Shown: positions 22,156-35,613, counted from the stretch's first letter. The stretch is DNA of 64,000 nt from Aphelocoma coerulescens (GCF_041296385.1 NW_027183584.1:143167-207166), one strand, 5' to 3'. Numbers and translations are program-made. Notes: generated from the sequence alone by a model not told the origin.

Positions 22156-24423
22156 TTCACATACCTTCGGTATCCCTGAGTCCAAGCAGCTAAAGCTCAC
22201 AGAGACAGAAGTGTCAGGAAGGAAAACGTTGCAAAAGCACCCCCTTCTCTTATCAGCATATAAATTGTGCACAACAGGCTGCGGCACCGAACCTTCCTTC
22301 TCAGATAGACATGCCATCACACTTTTCACTCTTGCAGCTCGGTTGAAAAGCTCCAGCAGCTGCTCCCGCAATAGCAAAAGGTTCTAGAAGTGAAAGCCAG
22401 TTTGGGGCTGCACCTTCTCCTTGCCGCATGTAAGCCACACCAAACTCCCTGATGCACTCTGTCCTCCCCTTCTCAAAGGAGTAGACGGTGGCATCAGGAC
22501 ACACCTGTGTCCCAGCAGCTGGGTGCCCAGCCGGGAGCAGGAGCAGGGCTGGGGCTGCTCCCAAAGTTGCCCCGCCCCAATGCCAGAGCCGGACATATGC
22601 TGAGGGGGGGCTGGATCAGGCTTTATTGTCCAGCTGCATGCCAGGAGTGAGCACAAAATCTACCTGCATTCTCTGCAGCATGCCATCCTGGAGCAGAGCC
22701 ATTGCCAAAGGAAGCCGTGAGCCCGTGCCAAGCCAGTGCCGGAGTGGGATCCTAGCAGCACCTGTGGAAGCCGGGAGAGAGGAGCCCACCTGGAGCAGGT
22801 TCGTGCAGGATTAATCATCCCGTGGCTTCCCACCAGGGTCCTGTTGCTTCCAAAAGGCCCCACAGTGTCACTGTGGCCCCTCGGTTCCACCAGGTTCCAT
22901 AGCGTCACTGTGGTGTCCAGGGTTCCGTCAGCTTCGCCAGCATCCCCACGGTCTGCAGAGCTCCCCGAGCTTCTGTGGTGTCACAGTGGAGGCAGGGTTG
23001 CATCAGGTTCCATAGCATCAGCACGGTCTCCAGGGCTCCCAGAGGTTCTGTGGTGTCACAGTGGAGGCAGGGTTGCATCAGGTTCCATAGCATCACCACA
23101 GTCTCCAGGGCTCCCTGAGCTTCTGTGGTGTCACAGTGGAGGCAGGGTTGCATCAGGTTCCATAGCATCAGCACGGTCTCCAGGGCTCCCAGAGGTTCTG
23201 TGGTGTCACAGAGGAGGCAGGGTTGCATCAGGTTCCATAGCATCAGCACGGTCTCCAGGGCTCCAAGAGCTTCTGTGTTGTCACAGAGGAGGCAGGGTTG
23301 CATCAGGTTCAATAGCATCAGCACGGTCTCCAGGGCTCCCCTGAGCTTCTGTGGTGGTGTCACAGAGGAGCCAGGCTTCCTTGTAGTTCCCCAGCATCAC
23401 AAAGGCTCTCCTGGGAGCCACGGGTCACAAAGCACCGTGGGCTCTGTGCAGCCCCGCTGTGTCACAATGGCCGCTGGCTTCCACGAGCCCCCGCAGTGTC
23501 CCAGTGGGCCCCGTGGCTTTAGGAGTGGGTGGCTGGGAGTTGGTGCCAGCGGCTGGGGGAGCAGCAGCAGGGACTGTGTGTGGACAGTGCCATGGCCACT
23601 TGTGTGGCCACTGGTGTCTCTGTGCCAGGCACAGCCGTGGTGTGTAACACCGGCTCTGGGTCCTTTGGCTGTGCAGGTGGCAGTCACGGCCTGGAGCAGG
23701 GCTGCTCCCGGGGGACAGCCTGGGGCAGGAGGCTGCTGGAGATTCATTCCCCACACTCCTTGTCATGAGGTGCTCAGAGTGATTGGAAAGGCTGTTGGCA
23801 GCAGGCAGTTCTCTGGGTTCAAGCTGTGGAGCTGTCAGCGGGAATGCAAAGGCCAAGCTGGTGAGCCTTTTGTCCTGGTGCCTTTAGTGTGTGAGCAGTC
23901 CCTGGTGCCGTTGTCTTTGGATCCTGAGTGTGGGAGAGGCAAGGCTTAGGATGGTGCGTAGAGCTGAGAAGGAAAGTGCCGAGAGCAGCGTGTGTGCTGC
24001 TGCTTTGAGGGGTGCAGTTGAAGTTGTAGGCAGCAAGAGCTTTCTCAGCTGGCCCTTTTGTGAGCTCTGCTTTTGCCAGATGACTTCCATCTTACCCTCT
24101 TACCATCTTAGCCTCTCATTTTTGCATATCCCAAACCCCCTTCCAAACATCCAGCAGCTGCTTGTAAAGAAGAAGTCCTAGAACAAAAAGCCAGTGCTGC
24201 CTTTCATAGCCCCTTTGCTGTCTATGAAGTAGAGGAAAGAAGCTAGTGAGACGCACTTTCTTTCTCAACTCCATAGAGCGCATCCTTCTCTCAAGGTGGC
24301 AGAGTCCTTGGCGGAAGTGAAGCATCTGCAGCTGCAGTTCAGACTGAGAGATGTGCCAGGACAGGAAACATTTGCTGACCTTCCCTGTTCCCTGTGCAAC
24401 ATGATTCTCGCATCCCAGTCACT
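22156..24423 (+). repeat. Macrosatellite unit U11 (L)
   Basis: 2,268 bp; five-monomer core 22967-23342. Bases: 76 G, 564 G, 761 T, 1631 G, 1642 G, as in U5. Confidence 0.97.
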
Positions 24424-26616
24424 TTCACATACCTTCGGTATCCCTGAGTCCAAGCAGCTAAAGCTCACAGAGACAGAAGTGTCAGGAAGGAAAACGTTGC
24501 AAAAGCACCCCCTTCTCTTATCAGCATATAAATTGTGCACAACAGGCTGCGGCACCGAACCTTCCTTCTCAGATAGACATGCCATCACACTTTTCACTCT
24601 TGCAGCTCGGTTGAAAAGCTCCAGCAGCTGCTCCCGCAATAGCAAAAGGTTCTAGAAGTGAAAGCCAGTTTGGGGCTGCACCTTCTCCTTGCCGCATGTA
24701 AGCCACACCAAACTCCCTGATGCACTCTGTCCTCCCCTTCTCAAAGGAGTAGACGGTGGCATCAGGACACACCTGTGTCCCAGCAGCTGGGTGCCCAGCC
24801 GGGAGCAGGAGCAGGGCTGGGGCTGCTCCCAAAGTTGCCCCGCCCCAATGCCAGAGCCGGACATATGCTGAGGGGGGGCTGGATCAGGCTTTATTGTCCA
24901 GCTGCATGCCAGGAGTGAGCACAAAATCTACCTGCATTCTCTGCAGCATGCCATCCTGGAGCAGAGCCATTGCCAAAGGAAGCCGTGAGCCCGTGCCAAG
25001 CCAGTGCCGGAGTGGGATCCTAGCAGCACCTGTGGAAGCCGGGAGAGAGGAGCCCACCTGGAGCAGGTTCGTGCAGGATTAATCATCCCGTGGCTTCCCA
25101 CCAGGGTCCTGTTGCTTCCAAAAGGCCCCACAGTGTCACTGTGGCCCCTCGGTTCCACCAGGTTCCATAGCGTCACTGTGGTGCCCAGGGTTCCGTCAGC
25201 TTCGCCAGCATCCCCACGGTCTGCAGAGCTCCCCGAGCTTCTGTGGTGTCACAGTGGAGGCAGGGTTGCATCAGGTTCCATAGCATCAGCACGGTCTCCA
25301 GGGCTCCCAGAGGTTCTGTGGTGTCACAGTGGAGGCAGGGTTGCATCAGGTTCCATAGCATCACCACAGTCTCCAGGGCTCCCTGAGCTTCTGTGGTGTC
25401 ACAGTGGAGGCAGGGTTGCATCAGGTTCCATAGCATCAGCACGGTCTCCAGGGCTCCCAGAGGTTCTGTGGTGTCACAGAGGAGGCAGGGTTGCATCAGG
25501 TTCAATAGCATCAGCACGGTCTCCAGGGCTCCCCTGAGCTTCTGTGGTGGTGTCACAGAGGAGCCAGGCTTCCTTGTAGTTCCCCAGCATCACAAAGGCT
25601 CTCCTGGGAGCCACGGGTCACAAAGCACCGTGGGCTCTGTGCAGCCCCGCTGTGTCACAATGGCCGCTGGCTTCCACGAGCCCCCGCAGTGTCCCAGTGG
25701 GCCCCGTGGCTTTAGGAGTGGGTGGCTGGGAGTTGGTGCCAGCGGCTGGGGGAGCAGCAGCAGGGACTGTGTGTGGACAGTGCCATGGCCACTTGTGTGG
25801 CCACTGGTGTCTCTGTGCCAGGCACAGCCGTGGTGTGTAACACCGGCTCTGGGTCCTTTGGCTGTGCAGGTGGCAGTCACGGCCTGGAGCAGGGCTGCTC
25901 CCGGGGGACAGCCTGGGGCAGGAGGCTGCTGGAGATTCATTCCCCACACTCCTTGTCATGAGGTGCTCAGAGTGATTGGAAAGGCTGTTGGCAGCAGGCA
26001 GTTCTCTGGGTTCAAGCTGTGGAGCTGTCAGCGGGAATGCAAAGGCCAAGCTGGTGAGCCTTTTGTCCTGGTGCCTTTAGTGTGTGAGCAGTCCCTGGTG
26101 CCGTTGTCTTTGGATCCTGAGTGTGGGAGAGGCAAGGCTTAGGATGGTGCGTAGAGCTGAGAAGGAAAGTGCCGAGAGCAGCGTGTGTGCTGCTGCTTTG
26201 AGGGGTGCAGTTGAAGTTGTAGGCAGCAAGAGCTTTCTCAGCTGGCCCTTTTGTGAGCTCTGCTTTTGCCAGATGACTTCCATCTTACCCTCTTACCATC
26301 TTAGCCTCTCATTTTTGCATATCCCAAACCCCCTTCCAAACATCCAGCAGCTGCTTGTAAAGAAGAAGTCCTAGAACAAAAAGCCAGTGCTGCCTTTCAT
26401 AGCCCCTTTGCTGTCTATGAAGTAGAGGAAAGAAGCTAGTGAGACGCACTTTCTTTCTCAACTCCATAGAGCGCATCCTTCTCTCAAGGTGGCAGAGTCC
26501 TTGGCGGAAGTGAAGCATCTGCAGCTGCAGTTCAGACTGAGAGATGTGCCAGGACAGGAAACATTTGCTGACCTTCCCTGTTCCCTGTGCAACATGATTC
26601 TCGCATCCCAGTCACT
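24424..26616 (+). repeat. Macrosatellite unit U12 (S)
   Basis: 2,193 bp; monomer core 25235-25535. Bases: 76 G, 564 G, 761 C, 1040 G, 1631 G, 1642 G. Ends the second left block. Confidence 0.97.
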
Positions 26617-28809
26617 TTCACACACCTTCGGTATCCCTGAGTCCAAGCAGCTAAAGCTCACAGAGACAGAAGTGTCAGGAAGGAAAACGTTGCAAAAGCA
26701 CCCCCTTCTCTTATCAGCATATAAATTGTGCACAACAGGCTGCGGCACCGAACCTTCCTTCTCAGATAGACATGCCATCACACTTTTCACTCTTGCAGCT
26801 CGGTTGAAAAGCTCCAGCAGCTGCTCCCGCAATAGCAAAAGGTTCTAGAAGTGAAAGCCAGTTTGGGGCTGCACCTTCTCCTTGCCGCATGTAAGCCACA
26901 CCAAACTCCCTGATGCACTCTGTCCTCCCCTTCTCAAAGGAGTAGACGGTGGCATCAGGACACACCTGTGTCCCAGCAGCTGGGTGCCCAGCCGGGAGCA
27001 GGAGCAGGGCTGGGGCTGCTCCCAAAGTTGCCCCGCCCCAATGCCAGAGCCGGACATATGCTGAGGGGGGGCTGGATCAGGCTTTATTGTCCAGCTGCAT
27101 GCCAGGAGTGAGCACAAAATCTACCTGCATTCTCTGCAGCATGCCATCCTGGAGCAGAGCCATTGCCAAAGGAAGCCGTCAGCCCGTGCCAAGCCTGTGC
27201 CGGAGTGGGATCCTAGCAGCACCTGTGGAAGCCGGGAGAGAGGAGCCCACCTGGAGCAGGTTCGTGCAGGATTAATCATCCCGTGGCTTCCCACCAGGGT
27301 CCTGTTGCTTCCAAAAGGCCCCACAGTGTCACTGTGGCCCCTCGGTTCCACCAGGTTCCATAGCGTCACTGTGGTGCCCAGGGTTCCGTCAGCTTCGCCA
27401 GCATCCCCACGGTCTGCAGAGCTCCCCGAGCTTCTGTGGTGTCACAGTGGAGGCAGGGTTGCATCAGGTTCCATAGCATCAGCACGGTCTCCAGGGCTCC
27501 CAGAGGTTCTGTGGTGTCACAGTGGAGGCAGGGTTGCATCAGGTTCCATAGCATCACCACAGTCTCCAGGGCTCCCTGAGCTTCTGTGGTGTCACAGTGG
27601 AGGCAGGGTTGCATCAGGTTCCATAGCATCAGCACGGTCTCCAGGGCTCCCAGAGGTTCTGTGGTGTCACAGAGGAGGCAGGGTTGCATCAGGTTCAATA
27701 GCATCAGCACGGTCTCCAGGGCTCCCCTGAGCTTCTGTGGTGGTGTCACAGAGGAGCCAGGCTTCCTTGTAGTTCCCCAGCATCACAAAGGCTCTCCTGG
27801 GAGCCACCGGTCACAAAGCACCGTGGGCTCTGTGCAGCCCCGCTGTGTCACAATGGCCGCTGGCTTCCACGAGCCCCCGCAGTGTCCCAGTGGGCCCCGT
27901 GGCTTTAGGAGTGGGTGGCTGGGAGTTGGTGCCAGCGGCTGGGGGAGCAGCAGCAGGGACTGTGTGTGGACAGTGCCATGGCCACTTGTGTGGCCACTGG
28001 TGTCTCTGTGCCAGGCACAGCCGTGGTGTGTAACACCGGCTCTGGGTCCTTTGGCTGTGCAGGTGGCAGTCACGGCCTGGAGCAGGGCTGCTCCCGGGGG
28101 ACAGCCTGGGGCAGGAGGCTGCTGGAGATTCATTCCCCACACTCCTTGTCATGAGGTGCTCAGAGTGATTGGAAAGGCTGTTGGCAGCAGGCAGTTCTCT
28201 GGGTTCAAGCTGTGGAGCTGTCAGCGGGAATGCAAAGGCCAAGCTGGTGAGCCTTTTGTCCTGGTGCCTTTAGTGTGTGAGCAGTCCCTGGTGCCGTTGT
28301 CTTTGGATCCTGAGTGTGGGAGAGGCAAGGCTTAGGATGGTGCGTAGAGCTGAGAAGGAAAGTGCCGAGAGCAGCGTGTGTGCTGCTGCTTTGAGGGGTG
28401 CAGTTGAAGTTGTAGGCAGCAAGAGCTTTCTCAGCTGGCCCTTTTGTGAGCTCTGCTTTTGCCAGATGACTTCCATCTTACCCTCTTACCATCTTAGCCT
28501 CTCATTTTTGCATATCCCAAACCCCCTTCCAAACATCCAGCAGCTGCTTGTAAAGAAGAAGTCCTAGAACAAAAAGCCAGTGCTGCCTTTCATAGCCCCT
28601 TTGCTGTCTATGAAGTAGAGGAAAGAAGCTAGTGAGACGCACTTTCTTTCTCAACTCCATAGAGCGCATCCTTCTCTCAAGGTGGCAGAGTCCTTGGCGG
28701 AAGTGAAGCATCTGCAGCTGCAGTTCAGACTGAGAGATGTGCCAGGACAGGAAACATTTGCTGACCTTCCCTGTTCCCTGTGCAACATGATTCTCGCATC
28801 CCAGTCACT
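26617..28809 (+). repeat. Macrosatellite unit U13 (S)
   Basis: 2,193 bp; monomer core 27428-27728. Bases: 76 G, 564 C, 761 C, 1631 G, 1642 G. Private changes: CACACC for CACATACC-type sequence near 26,622 and T for A in AAGCCTGTGCC near 27,196. It shares C at offset 1192 (GCCACCGGTC) only with U14. Confidence 0.97.
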
Positions 28810-31002
28810 TTCACATACCTTCGGTATCCCTGAGTCCAAGCAGCTAAAGCTCACAGAGACAGAAGTGTCAGGAAGGAAAACGTTGCAAAAGCACCCCCTT
28901 CTCTTATCAGCATATAAATTGTGCACAACAGGCTGCGGCACCGAACCTTCCTTCTCAGATAGACATGCCATCACACTTTTCACTCTTGCAGCTCGGTTGA
29001 AAAGCTCCAGCAGCTGCTCCCGCAATAGCAAAAGGTTCTAGAAGTGAAAGCCAGTTTGGGGCTGCACCTTCTCCTTGCCGCATGTAAGCCACACCAAACT
29101 CCCTGATGCACTCTGTCCTCCCCTTCTCAAAGGAGTAGACGGTGGCATCAGGACACACCTGTGTCCCAGCAGCTGGGTGCCCAGCCGGGAGCAGGAGCAG
29201 GGCTGGGGCTGCTCCCAAAGTTGCCCCGCCCCAATGCCAGAGCCGGACATATGCTGAGGGGGGGCTGGATCAGGCTTTATTGTCCAGCTGCATGCCAGGA
29301 GTGAGCACAAAATCTACCTGCATTCTCTGCAGCATGCCATCCTGGAGCAGAGCCATTGCCAAAGGAAGCCGTGAGCCCGTGCCAAGCCAGTGCCGGAGTG
29401 GGATCCTAGCAGCACCTGTGGAAGCCGGGAGAGAGGAGCCCACCTGGAGCAGGTTCGTGCAGGATTAATCATCCCGTGGCTTCCCACCAGGGTCCTGTTG
29501 CTTCCAAAAGGCCCCACAGTGTCACTGTGGCCCCTCGGTTCCACCAGGTTCCATAGCGTCACTGTGGTGTCCAGGGTTCCGTCAGCTTCGCCAGCATCCC
29601 CACGGTCTGCAGAGCTCCCCGAGCTTCTGTGGTGTCACAGTGGAGGCAGGGTTGCATCAGGTTCCATAGCATCAGCACGGTCTCCAGGGCTCCCAGAGGT
29701 TCTGTGGTGTCACAGTGGAGGCAGGGTTGCATCAGGTTCCATAGCATCACCACAGTCTCCAGGGCTCCCTGAGCTTCTGTGGTGTCACAGTGGAGGCAGG
29801 GTTGCATCAGGTTCCATAGCATCAGCACGGTCTCCAGGGCTCCCAGAGGTTCTGTGGTGTCACAGAGGAGGCAGGGTTGCATCAGGTTCCATAGCATCAG
29901 CACGGTCTCCAGGGCTCCCCTGAGCTTCTGTGGTGGTGTCACAGAGGAGCCAGGCTTCCTTGTAGTTCCCCAGCATCACAAAGGCTCTCCTGGGAGCCAC
30001 CGGTCACAAAGCACCGTGGGCTCTGTGCAGCCCCGCTGTGTCACAATGGCCGCTGGCTTCCACGAGCCCCCGCAGTGTCCCAGTGGGCCCCGTGGCTTTA
30101 GGAGTGGGTGGCTGGGAGTTGGTGCCAGCGGCTGGGGGAGCAGCAGCAGGGACTGTGTGTGGACAGTGCCATGGCCACTTGTGTGGCCACTGGTGTCTCT
30201 GTGCCAGGCACAGCCGTGGTGTGTAACACCGGCTCTGGGTCCTTTGGCTGTGCAGGTGGCAGTCACGGCCTGGAGCAGGGCTGCTCCCGGGGGACAGCCT
30301 GGGGCAGGAGGCTGCTGGAGATTCATTCCCCACACTCCTTGTCATGAGGTGCTCAGAGTGATTGGAAAGGCTGTTGGCAGCAGGCAGTTCTCTGGGTTCA
30401 AGCTGTGGAGCTGTCAGCGGGAATGCAAAGGCCAAGCTGGTGAGCCTTTTGTCCTGGTGCCTTTAGTGTGTGAGCAGTCCCTGGTGCCGTTGTCTTTGGA
30501 TCCTGAGTGTGGGAGAGGCAAGGCTTAGGATGGTGCGTAGAGCTGAGAAGGAAAGTGCCGAGAGCAGCGTGTGTGCTGCTGCTTTGAGGGGTGCAGTTGA
30601 AGTTGTAGGCAGCAAGAGCTTTCTCAGCTGGCCCTTTTGTGAGCTCTGCTTTTGCCAGATGACTTCCATCTTACCCTCTTACCATCTTAGCCTCTCATTT
30701 TTGCATATCCCAAACCCCCTTCCAAACATCCAGCAGCTGCTTGTAAAGAAGAAGTCCTAGAACAAAAAGCCAGTGCTGCCTTTCATAGCCCCTTTGCTGT
30801 CTATGAAGTAGAGGAAAGAAGCTAGTGAGACGCACTTTCTTTCTCAACTCCATAGAGCGCATCCTTCTCTCAAGGTGGCAGAGTCCTTGGCGGAAGTGAA
30901 GCATCTGCAGCTGCAGTTCAGACTGAGAGATGTGCCAGGACAGGAAACATTTGCTGACCTTCCCTGTTCCCTGTGCAACATGATTCTCGCATCCCAGTCA
31001 CT
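28810..31002 (+). repeat. Macrosatellite unit U14 (S)
   Basis: 2,193 bp; monomer core 29621-29921. Bases: 76 G, 564 G, 761 T, 1081 C, 1192 C, 1631 G, 1642 G. C at 1081 is otherwise seen among S units only in U1; C at 1192 is shared with U13. Confidence 0.97.
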
Positions 31003-33420
31003 TTCACATACCTTCGGTATCCCTGAGTCCAAGCAGCTAAAGCTCACAGAGACAGAAGTGTCAGGAAGGAAAACGTTCCAAAAGCACCCCCTTCTCTTAT
31101 CAGCATATAAATTGTGCACAACAGGCTGCGGCACCGAACCTTCCTTCTCAGATAGACATGCCATCACACTTTTCACTCTTGCAGCTCGGTTGAAAAGCTC
31201 CAGCAGCTGCTCCCGCAATAGCAAAAGGTTCTAGAAGTGAAAGCCAGTTTGGGGCTGCACCTTCTCCTTGCCGCATGTAAGCCACACCAAACTCCCTGAT
31301 GCACTCTGTCCTCCCCTTCTCAAAGGAGTAGACGGTGGCATCAGGACACACCTGTGTCCCAGCAGCTGGGTGCCCAGCCGGGAGCAGGAGCAGGGCTGGG
31401 GCTGCTCCCAAAGTTGCCCCGCCCCAATGCCAGAGCCGGACATATGCTGAGGGGGGGCTGGATCAGGCTTTATTGTCCAGCTGCATGCCAGGAGTGAGCA
31501 CAAAATCTACCTGCATTCTCTGCAGCATGCCATCCTGGAGCAGAGCCATTGCCAAAGGAAGCCGTGAGCCCGTGCCAAGCCAGTGCCGGAGTGGGATCCT
31601 AGCAGCACCTGTGGAAGCCGGGAGAGAGGAGCCCACCTGGAGCAGGTTCGTGCAGGATTAATCATCCCGTGGCTTCCCACCAGGGTCCTGTTGCTTCCAA
31701 AAGGCCCCACAGTGTCACTGTGGCCCCTCGGTTCCACCAGGTTCCATAGCGTCACTGTGGTGTCCAGGGTTCCGTCAGCTTCGCCAGCATCCCCACGGTC
31801 TGCAGAGCTCCCCGAGCTTCTGTGGTGTCACAGTGGAGGCAGGGTTGCATCAGGTTCCATAGCATCAGCACGGTCTCCAGGGCTCCCAGAGGTTCTGTGG
31901 TGTCACAGTGGAGGCAGGGTTGCATCAGGTTCCATAGCATCACCACAGTCTCCAGGGCTCCCTGAGCTTCTGTGGTGTCACAGTGGAGGCAGGGTTGCAT
32001 CAGGTTCCATAGCATCAGCACGGTCTCCAGGGCTCCCAGAGGTTCTGTGGTGTCACAGTGGAGGCAGGGTTGCATCAGGTTCCATAGCATCACCACAGTC
32101 TCCAGGGCTCCCTGAGCTTCTGTGGTGTCACAGTGGAGGCAGGGTTGCATCAGGTTCCATAGCATCAGCACGGTCTCCAGGGCTCCCAGAGGTTCTGTGG
32201 TGTCACAGACGAGGCAGGGTTGCATCAGGTTCCATAGCATCAGCACGGTCTCCAGGGCTCCAAGAGCTTCTGTGTTGTCACAGAGGAGGCAGGGTTGCAT
32301 CAGGTTCAATAGCATCAGCACGGTCTCCAGGGCTCCCCTGAGCTTCTGTGGTGGTGTCACAGAGGAGCCAGGCTTCCTTGTAGTTCCCCAGCATCACAAA
32401 GGCTCTCCTGGGAGCCACGGGTCACAAAGCACCGTGGGCTCTGTGCAGCCCCGCTGTGTCACAATGGCCGCTGGCTTCCACGAGCCCCCGCAGTGTCCCA
32501 GTGGGCCCCGTGGCTTTAGGAGTGGGTGGCTGGGAGTTGGTGCCAGCGGCTGGGGGAGCAGCAGCAGGGACTGTGTGTGGACAGTGCCATGGCCACTTGT
32601 GTGGCCACTGGTGTCTCTGTGCCAGGCACAGCCGTGGTGTGTAACACCGGCTCTGGGTCCTTTGGCTGTGCAGGTGGCAGTCACGGCCTGGAGCAGGGCT
32701 GCTCCCGGGGGACAGCCTGGGGCAGGAGGCTGCTGGAGATTCATTCCCCACACTCCTTGTCATGAGGTGCTCAGAGTGATTGGAAAGGCTGTTGGCAGCA
32801 GGCAGTTCTCTGGGTTCAAGCTGTGGAGCTGTCAGCGGGAATGCAAAGGCCAAGCTGGTGAGCCTTTTGTCCTGGTGCCTTTAGTGTGTGAGCAGTCCCT
32901 GGTGCCGTTGTCTTTGGATCCTGAGTGTGGGAGAGGCAAGGCTTAGGATGGTGCGTAGAGCTGAGAAGGAAAGTGCCGAGAGCAGCGTGTGTGCTGCTGC
33001 TTTGAGGGGTGCAGTTGAAGTTGTAGGCAGCAAGAGCTTTCTCAGCTGGCCCTTTTGTGAGCTCTGCTTTTGCCAGATGACTTCCATCTTACCCTCTTAC
33101 CATCTTAGCCTCTCATTTTTGCATATCCCAAACCCCCTTCCAAACATCCAGCAGCTGCTTGTAAAGAAGAAGTCCTAGAACAAAAAGCCAGTGCTGCCTT
33201 TCATAGCCCCTTTGCTGTCTATGAAGTAGAGGAAAGAAGCTAGTGAGACGCACTTTCTTTCTCAACTCCATAGAGCGCATCCTTCTCTCAAGGTGGCAGA
33301 GTCCTTGGCGGAAGTGAAGCATCTGCAGCTGCAGTTCAGACTGAGAGATGTGCCAGGACAGGAAACATTTGCTGACCTTCCCTGTTCCCTGTGCAACATG
33401 ATTCTCGCATCCCAGTCACT
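31003..33420 (+). repeat. Macrosatellite unit U15 (X, seven monomers)
   Basis: 2,418 bp, the longest unit. Bases: 76 C, 564 G, 761 T, 1631 G, 1642 G. It is an L-type unit with a further 150-bp duplication in the monomer core. Confidence 0.97.
31814..32339. repeat. 75-bp minisatellite core of U15 (7 monomers)
   Basis: Order: GAGCTT/AGCACGG, GAGGTT/CACCACAG, the same pair again, GAGCTT/AGCACGG, a GAGGTT monomer with private CAGACGAGG, then the L-specific GTGTTGTCAC monomer. Relative to L units one 150-bp dimer is duplicated in tandem. Exchange therefore occurred in register with the two-monomer period, not the single monomer. Confidence 0.93.
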
Positions 33421-35613
33421 TTCACATACCTTCGGTATCCCTGAGTCCAAGCAGCTAAAGCTCACAGAGACAGAAGTGTCAGGAAGGAAAACGTTCCAAA
33501 AGCACCCCCTTCTCTTATCAGCATATAAATTGTGCACAACAGGCTGCGGCACCGAACCTTCCTTCTCAGATAGACATGCCATCACACTTTTCACTCTTGC
33601 AGCTCGGTTGAAAAGCTCCAGCAGCTGCTCCCGCAATAGCAAAAGGTTCTAGAAGTGAAAGCCAGTTTGGGGCTGCACCTTCTCCTTGCCGCATGTAAGC
33701 CACACCAAACTCCCTGATGCACTCTGTCCTCCCCTTCTCAAAGGAGTAGACGGTGGCATCAGGACACACCTGTGTCCCAGCAGCTGGGTGCCCAGCCGGG
33801 AGCAGGAGCAGGGCTGGGGCTGCTCCCAAAGTTGCCCCGCCCCAATGCCAGAGCCGGACATATGCTGAGGGGGGGCTGGATCAGGCTTTATTGTCCAGCT
33901 GCATGCCAGGAGTGAGCACAAAATCTACCTGCATTCTCTGCAGCATGCCATCCTGGAGCAGAGCCATTGCCAAAGGAAGCCGTGAGCCCGTGCCAAGCCA
34001 GTGCCGGAGTGGGATCCTAGCAGCACCTGTGGAAGCCGGGAGAGAGGAGCCCACCTGGAGCAGGTTCGTGCAGGATTAATCATCCCGTGGCTTCCCACCA
34101 GGGTCCTGTTGCTTCCAAAAGGCCCCACAGTGTCACTGTGGCCCCTCGGTTCCACCAGGTTCCATAGCGTCACTGTGGTGCCCAGGGTTCCGTCAGCTTC
34201 GCCAGCATCCCCACGGTCTGCAGAGCTCCCCGAGCTTCTGTGGTGTCACAGTGGAGGCAGGGTTGCATCAGGTTCCATAGCATCAGCACGGTCTCCAGGG
34301 CTCCCAGAGGTTCTGTGGTGTCACAGTGGAGGCAGGGTTGCATCAGGTTCCATAGCATCACCACAGTCTCCAGGGCTCCCTGAGCTTCTGTGGTGTCACA
34401 GTGGAGGCAGGGTTGCATCAGGTTCCATAGCATCAGCACGGTCTCCAGGGCTCCCAGAGCTTCTGTGGTGTCACAGAGGAGGCAGGGTTGCATCAGGTTC
34501 AATAGCATCAGCACGGTCTCCAGGGCTCCCCTGAGCTTCTGTGGTGGTGTCACAGAGGAGCCAGGCTTCCTTGTAGTTCCCCAGCATCACAAAGGCTCTC
34601 CTGGGAGCCACGGGTCACAAAGCACCGTGGGCTCTGTGCAGCCCCGCTGTGTCACAATGGCCGCTGGCTTCCACGAGCCCCCGCAGTGTCCCAGTGGGCC
34701 CCGTGGCTTTAGGAGTGGGTGGCTGGGAGTTGGTGCCAGCGGCTGGGGGAGCAGCAGCAGGGACTGTGTGTGGACAGTGCCATGGCCACTTGTGTGGCCA
34801 CTGGTGTCTCTGTGCCAGGCACAGCCGTGGTGTGTAACACCGGCTCTGGGTCCTTTGGCTGTGCAGGTGGCAGTCACGGCCTGGAGCAGGGCTGCTCCCG
34901 GGGGACAGCCTGGGGCAGGAGGCTGCTGGAGATTCATTCCCCACACTCCTTGTCATGAGGTGCTCAGAGTGATTGGAAAGGCTGTTGGCAGCAGGCAGTT
35001 CTCTGGGTTCAAGCTGTGGAGCTGTCAGCGGGAATGCAAAGGCCAAGCTGGTGAGCCTTTTGTCCTGGTGCCTTTAGTGTGTGAGCAGTCCCTGGTGCCG
35101 TTGTCTTTGGATCCTGAGTGTGGGAGAGGCAAGGCTTAGGATGGTGCGTAGAGCTGAGAAGGAAAGTGCCGAGAGCAGCGTGTGTGCTGCTGCTTTGAGG
35201 GGTGCAGTTGAAGTTGTAGGCAGCAAGAGCTTTCTCAGCTGGCCCTTTTGTGAGCTCTGCTTTTGCCAGATGACTTCCATCTTACCCTCTTACCATCTTA
35301 GCCTCTCATTTTTGCATATCCCAAACCCCCTTCCAAACATCCAGCAGCTGCTTGTAAAGAAGAAGTCCTAGAACAAAAAGCCAGTGCTGCCTTTCATAGC
35401 CCCTTTGCTGTCTATGAAGTAGAGGAAAGAAGCTAGTGAGACGCACTTTCTTTCTCAACTCCATAGAGCGCATCCTTCTCTCAAGGTGGCAGAGTCCTTG
35501 GCGGAAGTGAAGCATCTGCAGCTGCAGTTCAGACTGAGAGATGTGCCAGGACAGGAAACATTTGCTGACCTTCCCTGTTCCCTGTGCAACATGATTCTCG
35601 CATCCCAGTCACT
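33421..35613 (+). repeat. Macrosatellite unit U16 (S)
   Basis: 2,193 bp; monomer core 34232-34532. Bases: 76 C, 564 G, 761 C, 1040 C, 1631 G, 1642 G. C at 1040 (fourth monomer begins GAGCTT) is shared with U19, U23 and U27. Confidence 0.97.

Larger units (their letters stand above)
2194..26616 (+). repeat. Older five/six-unit higher-order blocks
   Basis: U2-U6 (2194-13308, 11,115 bp) and U7-U12 (13309-26616, 13,308 bp) give the same sequence of marker combinations: 76G/564C/761T S, 76C/82A L, 76C S, 76G/761T L, 76G S. The second block has one extra 76C S unit (U9 and U10 look alike). Site 1631 differs between the blocks at the first and last unit. The match is therefore less perfect than in the right-hand repeat, and the register is inferred from about six markers. 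Confidence 0.75.
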
